From NCBI GenBank assembly GCA_951804985.1, contig OX638130.1, positions 82,764,583 to 82,828,582 of the forward strand: a stretch of 64,000 nt of DNA, read 5' to 3'. The translations under genes were made by a program, and so were the position numbers. Origin of the DNA: Dryomyza anilis. Taxonomy: Eukaryota; Arthropoda; Insecta; Diptera; Dryomyzidae. The first letter of the stretch is position 1; every line of letters starts with the position of its first letter. A model generated the notes under the pieces. That model was not told the DNA's origin, searched no databases, and was given only the letters and a program-made list of their open reading frames with translations. Of the stretch, positions 58,830-64,000 are shown one piece after another.

Positions 58830-61800
58830 ATGTCGCAAGTAAGTTCAATGAAACAGATTGGGGCACGTAATATGGGATTTACGGTGGAAACGATGGAGTG
58901 GAGCAACAAAATGGATTTACTGGCTATTGGTAATTCCAAGGGTAGGTTTAGCACAAGAATAACTCGCACTATATTTCTATAAAAAAAAATCTCTAATATC
59001 GAAAAAATAATGACTTTTAATGAGTTTTATTACAAAAGGTATCACACTACGTCTTCACTTAATTTTTATGAGTTGTATGTAACTATTTAAGTGCTTTGCA
59101 GGCGAGGTTATAGTACAGCGTCTGAACTGGCAGAAGATAGTCACTTTTCCGCCACCTGCAGAGAATCTTTCGGTGCGTTCGTTGAGTTGGCAACCCGACG
59201 AGGCAATGATTGCCGTCTGTAAGTAGAACTAATGTGCGCATTAAACCCGGTTATTGAATCCATTTATACAGGCTACAGCAATTGTCATGTCTCGCTGTAC
59301 GACATTGAGAAGGAGCAGGAGGTCTTTACGCACAAACTCAAGGAGGAGGTGACAAGCGCATATTGGACGAAGCCCATTAAGGCGGAAGACTATCGTCAAA
59401 TATATCGCAATCGCTCAGAGGTATGTGATGTGTAACAGCTTTTGGTGGACATTTAAACAACTTTTTATATTTTCCAAAGCTTTGTCATGATTTCTTTCTG
59501 CCGCCACTACCCAATCTAAATGCGCTCTCGTCTTCGGCCAAGATCAACGAGGATCACAAATCGTATGCACGTGGTCCTGCCTGCTTCCTAGTCATCACTA
59601 CGGCATCGGGCAAAGTATTGCTGTATATCATGGGAGTGTTACAGTGCGGCTCGATTGACTTGGCACAGCACTTGTCGCAGCCAGAGGACTTTTGCGTGTT
59701 GCAGGTGCATCTCGGCAGAACAGCGGATGCGGTCTATGCGTTTGTGCGCGACGGACAACAGCTAAAGTTTCTGCATTTTCAGAATGAGATTTTGCTAAAG
59801 CACGCATCGCCACTGCTGCATTTAGCAGCGCAATACGGCAACATTTTGGAGACTAAAAAGTAAGGCTCAACTTTTAGATAAATCTGAAATCGATCGTAAT
59901 AAGGTAACCCTTATATTAAACTCTACATCCAGAAGCAAAAAGATATACTATTCTACATATGTAATTCAGAAAACAAAGACATCAATTGACATCAATTGAA
60001 ATACATAAATTTCATTTGAAATTCAAAAGAAATAAATTGAAATTCAGAAATACCATTTGAAATTCAAAAGACCAATTGTAATTCAGAAATTCCATTTCAA
60101 GTTCAAAAACCTTAAAAATTCAATCAGAAATTCCAATTGATTTTAAGAATCAATAACTTCATTTGAAATTCAGAAAATATCAATTTAAATTTGTTGTAGC
60201 CTATTTCAATGGCATGTTCAATTCGGCGCCTCAAGCTGCAAAACAAACAACTTCTTGATAACTATTCTCTCCTAAAAATTGATCTTATCATTTTTTTATT
60301 ATTTGCAAAATATTTGGACTTTAGCGATTACAATTCAGGAGCTTTAAAACAGAACCCTAAACACTTTGTCGAACATTTTCTCAGCTATCCGAAATATTGT
60401 TTTGCATTTTCACAGTTATATTAATGAAACCATTCAGTGCATCACCGAGGCGTGGGAAACAGTACTCATGGAGATGGACAACAAGCTCATGAAGTATGCC
60501 AACGCACAGCCAGAGGGCTCAATTTCGGCGGACTTTCTAGAGCTGCTGGTCTTCGGCTACGCTACGCACGAAATCGAGGAGTTTCTCATGGAGTATTAAT
60601 TTTCTGTCCGACAACTTAAAAAAGCATTTACTAATCTTAATCTATCATCCACTGTACTGTTAGGGATTTGACAGAGAAAGGTCTCAAAAAGCTGGGTGTC
60701 TCTGTTGATCTGAGCTACTCGACGATACAGAATCTCGTCACGAAGCCATTGCAAAGCGCTTCCATTAACCTATTCTACTTTCTGAACAATTTAAAGGGTT
60801 TGTCCAGAAATACTTTCTACTATAAAGTGAGTTAATGCTTAAGCTTGCTGTAGAAATTTTTAATATTAACCGCATTTGAAGCATTTACTTTCCAATGAGG
60901 CCACCGAGGAAGCACTGCGTTGCTGTGGAGCTTTTCTCATGAAGGTGCTGGAGTTACAGCAGGTCATTGATCAGTGCGTCAACGACATGAAGATCTTCTT
61001 CTGCTGGATGTGCATCGTCATTGCGCGTCTTTTGCAACAGGATTTGCCCGAGGAGACGACGCAGGTGACGCAAGAAGACACCATTTATCTGGCTGAGTAT
61101 TTGAACAGTTTCGAAGACAGAATCGTTGAGAATGGTGAGTGTGGTTTGGCGCATTTTCTTCAACACATAAATTAATTGAACTCCATACCGCAGAGGACGG
61201 CACCGTTACTAAGCGCAAGTTTAATCTGGAGAAGGTTGGCCAGTATCTGGAGAACGTTGACCTGCAACAAGTGGCCAAGAACGATGTGCATCACCTATGG
61301 AACAAACTGCTCGACGAAAACGACTGCCTGCGCCAATGCATGCTTCTGTTTCCACACGACAAGAAGCTGTCGCTGATACAGCAGCGCGAAAAATTGCTGG
61401 CTTCCATCGATGATATCTTTAAGCAGACCGATGACAACATTACGCAGCACTTTGAACTCGCGCATAGCGTAATTTGCGCCAATCTGTCTGATGACACAGC
61501 TAAAGCCGGAAGAGGTAGCTTCAAGACTGCCTACTTTGTGCACGAAAAACACGATTACGATTCGCTTGTGCTCAGCATCGGTCGGCAGCAGCTGGTGCTG
61601 CTTCAGTTCGACAGGAAATCAACATGCTTGCAGTGCATGCGTTTGGAATTGACGCCGGGCCCATTTACCAACAAGCCCAGCGCAGGTCTGGAGAATCTAG
61701 CTTTTGTCGATTTGCATTTTTACAACGATCACGTGCTGTCGCTACTGCTACAGAACATGCCGCATGCAGCAACGTCGTCGTCGTTGTCGTTCACGGCTAA

Positions 61801-63170
61801 TGAACGCGGCCAATGTTACTTTGTGCAGTTTCCGCTGGAAAGCATGCGAGGCAAGCAGACGCAGCATCAGTTGCAGCGAGTCATGCAGCTGGGCGATGCG
61901 TTTGTGGGTCACTGTCTGTTGGATTTGGTGGACGCGAGCACTTTTAAGACGTTCGATGGCAACTGCACGCAAATCGCAGTGTCTGGCAGTCGAAAGGTTT
62001 GTGGTATTATTTTGTTTTATTACACTGGTGTGCACTGACTGGAATTCTAAATAGTCTCATTCATTCTAGAAACAGACAAGTTGAATTTATATGAATTATC
62101 AAAATCCGTATAATCAAATGTAATTCAAAATTCCAATAATTCGTTTATACTTTTGTCGTTCAAATCGTCGTTAAAAGAAAAAAAGAAAGAAATGGACATA
62201 CCCACTTTCTGATTTCTTAATAAGCCTTTCGACCGTCAAAGTTATACTTTTTGTATCAACATTGACCGTCTCGATATTTAGTTTAACTACTTTGTGCCTT
62301 TCTGAAATAAATTGGACTGCTCTGATTTTAAGTTACACCATTCTGAATTCAATTGCCCTTCTCGAATGTACTTAGATTTAGTTAGATAAGTTAGAGGATT
62401 CTGAATTCATTAGGCCGCCTCGGAATTCAATTTAACTACTCCGTGCCTCTCTGAAATTGATTTGACTGCTCTGGTTTAAAGTTACGTCTTTCTGAATTTA
62501 ATTAACCGTCTCGCATTTTAGTTAGACTACTCTGTTCCAGATTTTTTGTTGTTTTCAATGTTCGTATTTTCACTAGTTGCGCCACTCGCTACACTCACTG
62601 TATTTGTTGCATGTTCAGCAGCAGTAGTGTCGTTTGAATGTTTTGACAGTACTTGGCACCAATGAAACAAATACTGCAGTGAAGTCGACCAAGAGACTGC
62701 ACCATAATACTGTCGACTGTCATTGCAAAATGAATTCAAAACTGCAGAGTGCATAATTTGCAGAGGAAACTTCAATACATTTGTGCAGATGTCTATTGAA
62801 TAAGACGTTTGTTTGCCACAAAAATTCGCAAGCATCTGAACTAGACTTTTTAATAAATTTAAATCTCTACCGCGATTACCGAAAATGAAGTTGGTCACGT
62901 TATTACTTAATAAATGCGTTTTTATATGACTCCCTAGTTATGACGAAATCACGATTAAAATTAAGACAAAAGTTGCAATTCAAGTATTTAGTCAAATAGC
63001 CTTTATTCGCACATGCCCTAAAAGAAGCTTTCGCTTAGGTCGCCTCTGTGCTGTCCGAGAACATGAAGAAGATAACCATACTGGAGATGGAGGTGGAAGA
63101 CGATGAGGACGAGGCCGATGTTTCACACACTTCGATGTTGGAAATTAGCAAGGAATCGACTCTGTCTTGA
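58830..63170 (+). CDS. APC4: Anaphase-promoting complex subunit 4
   Basis: Nine exons join in frame: 58830-58941, 59102-59218, 59272-59420, 59480-59859, 60416-60592, 60664-60826, 60882-61134, 61194-61996 and 63039-63170, giving 761 residues (human APC4 is about 800). All introns are GT-AG. The N-terminal WD-like WD40-domain half contains ATASGKVLLY-like repeats (TTASGKVLLY). The middle, with EDLTEKGLKKLG and FYFLNNLKG, is the APC4 long domain. The last exon supplies VASVLSENMKKITILEME and an acidic tail. APC4 is a scaffold linking the platform and catalytic module of the APC/C ubiquitin ligase that degrades cyclins and securin. Exon 5 uses donor GA-GTATTA, which is poor but kept by frame and homology. 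Introns 4 and 8 contain degenerate repeats. Confidence 0.95.
59965..60190. repeat. Degenerate GAAATTCA-type tandem repeat in APC4 intron 4
   Basis: GAAATTCA(G/A)AAA and ATTTGAAATTC variants occur about ten times with a spacing of roughly 17-28 bases. It is an old minisatellite and non-coding. Confidence 0.6.
62215..62530. repeat. Degenerate tandem repeat in APC4 intron 8
   Basis: TTTAACTACT(TT/CC)GTGCC recurs at 62282 and 62431 (period about 149), each followed by CTGAAAT...GACTGCTCTG(A/G)TTT and TTCTGAATT. A third partial unit starts near 62505. GACCGTCTCG-like motifs mark the unit starts. Confidence 0.55.
62527..62898 (-). CDS. Possible nested gene or exon inside APC4 intron 8, antisense
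   Basis: An open frame of 123 codons ends at TAG (62527-62529). The first in-frame ATG is at codon 23, leaving about 101 residues. Composition is balanced (Trp, Cys, His and Tyr present, Thr/Ala/Asn-rich tail), unlike random AT-rich frames nearby. No family is recognised. An AG just before the ATG (GTTCAG-ATG) would allow it to be an internal exon. Confidence 0.3.
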   Translation of the reverse strand: MTNFIFGNRGRDLNLLKSLVQMLANFCGKQTSYSIDICTNVLKFPLQIMHSAVLNSFCNDSRQYYGAVSWSTSLQYLFHWCQVLSKHSNDTTAAEHATNTVSVASGATSENTNIENNKKSGTE

Positions 63171-63248
63171 CGAGAGACACAACTAAGTGAGTGTGAAATA
63201 TTTTTTATTTTGTTATTGTCAAACCTTTAATTCTTACATAGATTTTAT

Positions 63249-63254
63249 AATAAA
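63249..63254 (+). terminator. Poly(A) signal AATAAA of APC4
   Basis: AATAAA is 79 bases after the APC4 stop, the first canonical signal on the plus strand. The convergent DnaJ gene's stop is 350 bases further on, so the two 3' ends may overlap. Confidence 0.65.
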
Positions 63255-63601
63255 TATGACACTTAAATGATGGACTGTAACCAACATAACTTTGAACATA
63301 ATTATGAAATAAACATGTTTTTTTATATGCATTAAAACATCAGAGGAAAAAAATAATGAAAACAATCATACGTTTTTTTTTGTTGAAGTTTCTTTCAAAT
63401 AAAAAACAACTTTGCGCAGTCTCTGTGGAATGTGTGTAGCTGGGCTATTTTTGTTATATATATTTAGCAATAAATATGAAAAGTACAAAAAGCAAAAAAA
63501 CGTTGATAAAATATTACAAATAAAAAATTGGTTTTATACACAACAAAAATAGTGTTTACGATAAGGTTGCTTCTTATGGTCCTCATAAACAATGCCAGCA
63601 C

Positions 63602-64000
63602 TTAACTATCGTCGTTATGATAAGCATCATCTGAATCCTCGTCGCTGGACATGTCCTTGCGTCTGCGACGCTCTTCGCGTTTGCTACGTTTTTTTCCGCC
63701 ACTCTTCGCAATTAGCACACTTTCATCGGTGGTGGTGGTTGTTGCTACTGGCTCCACATTGACTGTATCTAGTTTATCATTGATCGCTGGTTCCACATCA
63801 GCTTCTTCGTTCTGCTGCGCTTCGGCACTTTTCTTTTGTGTCTTAACCACGTCGCACAAGTATTTGTATCGCACCAGACATTCTTGCTTGTTTTTATCTG
63901 GCACAGAATTTGCAATTTTTTGCCAGCGATCGCCGGCTGCGTTCTTCTTGTACTTGACTAGTGCTGCTTCCAGTGCGCGCTGCTGCTCCTGCGACCAGTT
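63602..64000 (-). CDS. SANT-domain DnaJ-type protein, C-terminus (DNAJC1/DNAJC2-like), partial
   Basis: The frame enters from the right edge (64000) and ends at TAA (63604-63602), giving 132 codons. It starts inside a SANT/Myb domain (NWSQEQQRALEAALVKY, then DRWQKIANSVPDKNKQECLV, then RYKYLCDVV), which matches the second SANT domain of DNAJC1 (MTJ1) or the last one of DNAJC2 (zuotin/MPP11) families. After it come a low-complexity linker, a basic KKRSKREERRRRK stretch (possible nuclear signal) and an acidic serine-rich end. DNAJC1 is an ER-membrane BiP cochaperone and DNAJC2 a ribosome-associated cochaperone; the wording of the motif favours DNAJC1. The J domain is outside the window. It is convergent with APC4. 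Confidence 0.7.
   Translation of the reverse strand, partial: NWSQEQQRALEAALVKYKKNAAGDRWQKIANSVPDKNKQECLVRYKYLCDVVKTQKKSAEAQQNEEADVEPAINDKLDTVNVEPVATTTTTDESVLIAKSGGKKRSKREERRRRKDMSSDEDSDDAYHNDDS

Noticed and set aside
61018..61552. Minus-strand frames within APC4 exons
   Set aside because: Antisense shadows of GC-richer APC4 coding sequence, with no homology to anything recognisable.

Overview
The window looks like nuclear DNA of a schizophoran fly, Drosophila-like in gene content. It is AT-rich, with short GT-AG introns, long gene-poor stretches full of DNA-transposon relics, and recognisable fly genes. All assignments come from reading translations and splice junctions by eye; no database search was run.

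Layout. (1) 1-4.7 kb: two divergent BTB/BACK-domain paralogues. The left one, on the minus strand, runs off the window edge. The right one is complete in two exons and has an unusual hydrophobic C-terminus. (2) 4.7-29.3 kb: no convincing gene. T-rich, TTG-rich blocks (A-rich and CAA-rich on the minus strand) alternate with inserted elements: a TA-flanked element at 6.5-7.7 kb, a MITE at 14.5 kb, a 1.05 kb foldback at 18.4-19.4 kb, and two members of a CAGGGGCC family at 19.8 and 23.1-23.9 kb. This stretch lies directly downstream of mei-P26 and may hold a very long 3' UTR. (3) 29.5-42.9 kb, minus strand: mei-P26, a TRIM-NHL translational regulator. It can be read through all eight coding exons (RING, two B-boxes, coiled coil, His/Gln tract, NHL propeller). 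Its introns carry transposon and retrotransposon relics. An in-frame 65-codon open extension follows the stop codon. (4) 43-58.8 kb: the mei-P26 upstream region, with candidate leader exons and many repeats, including two tRNA-derived SINE copies, one with a perfect 14-bp target-site duplication. (5) 58.8-63.2 kb, plus strand: the APC/C subunit APC4, nine coding exons. (6) 63.6-64.0 kb, minus strand: the C-terminus of a SANT-domain DnaJ protein, convergent with APC4.

Biologically, mei-P26 is a germline and neural RNA-level regulator and APC4 a mitotic ubiquitin-ligase scaffold; their adjacency need not be functional. The most unusual signals are the candidate readthrough extension of mei-P26, two TA-flanked inverted-repeat elements that carry decayed, intron-containing gene-like segments, and the SINE family.
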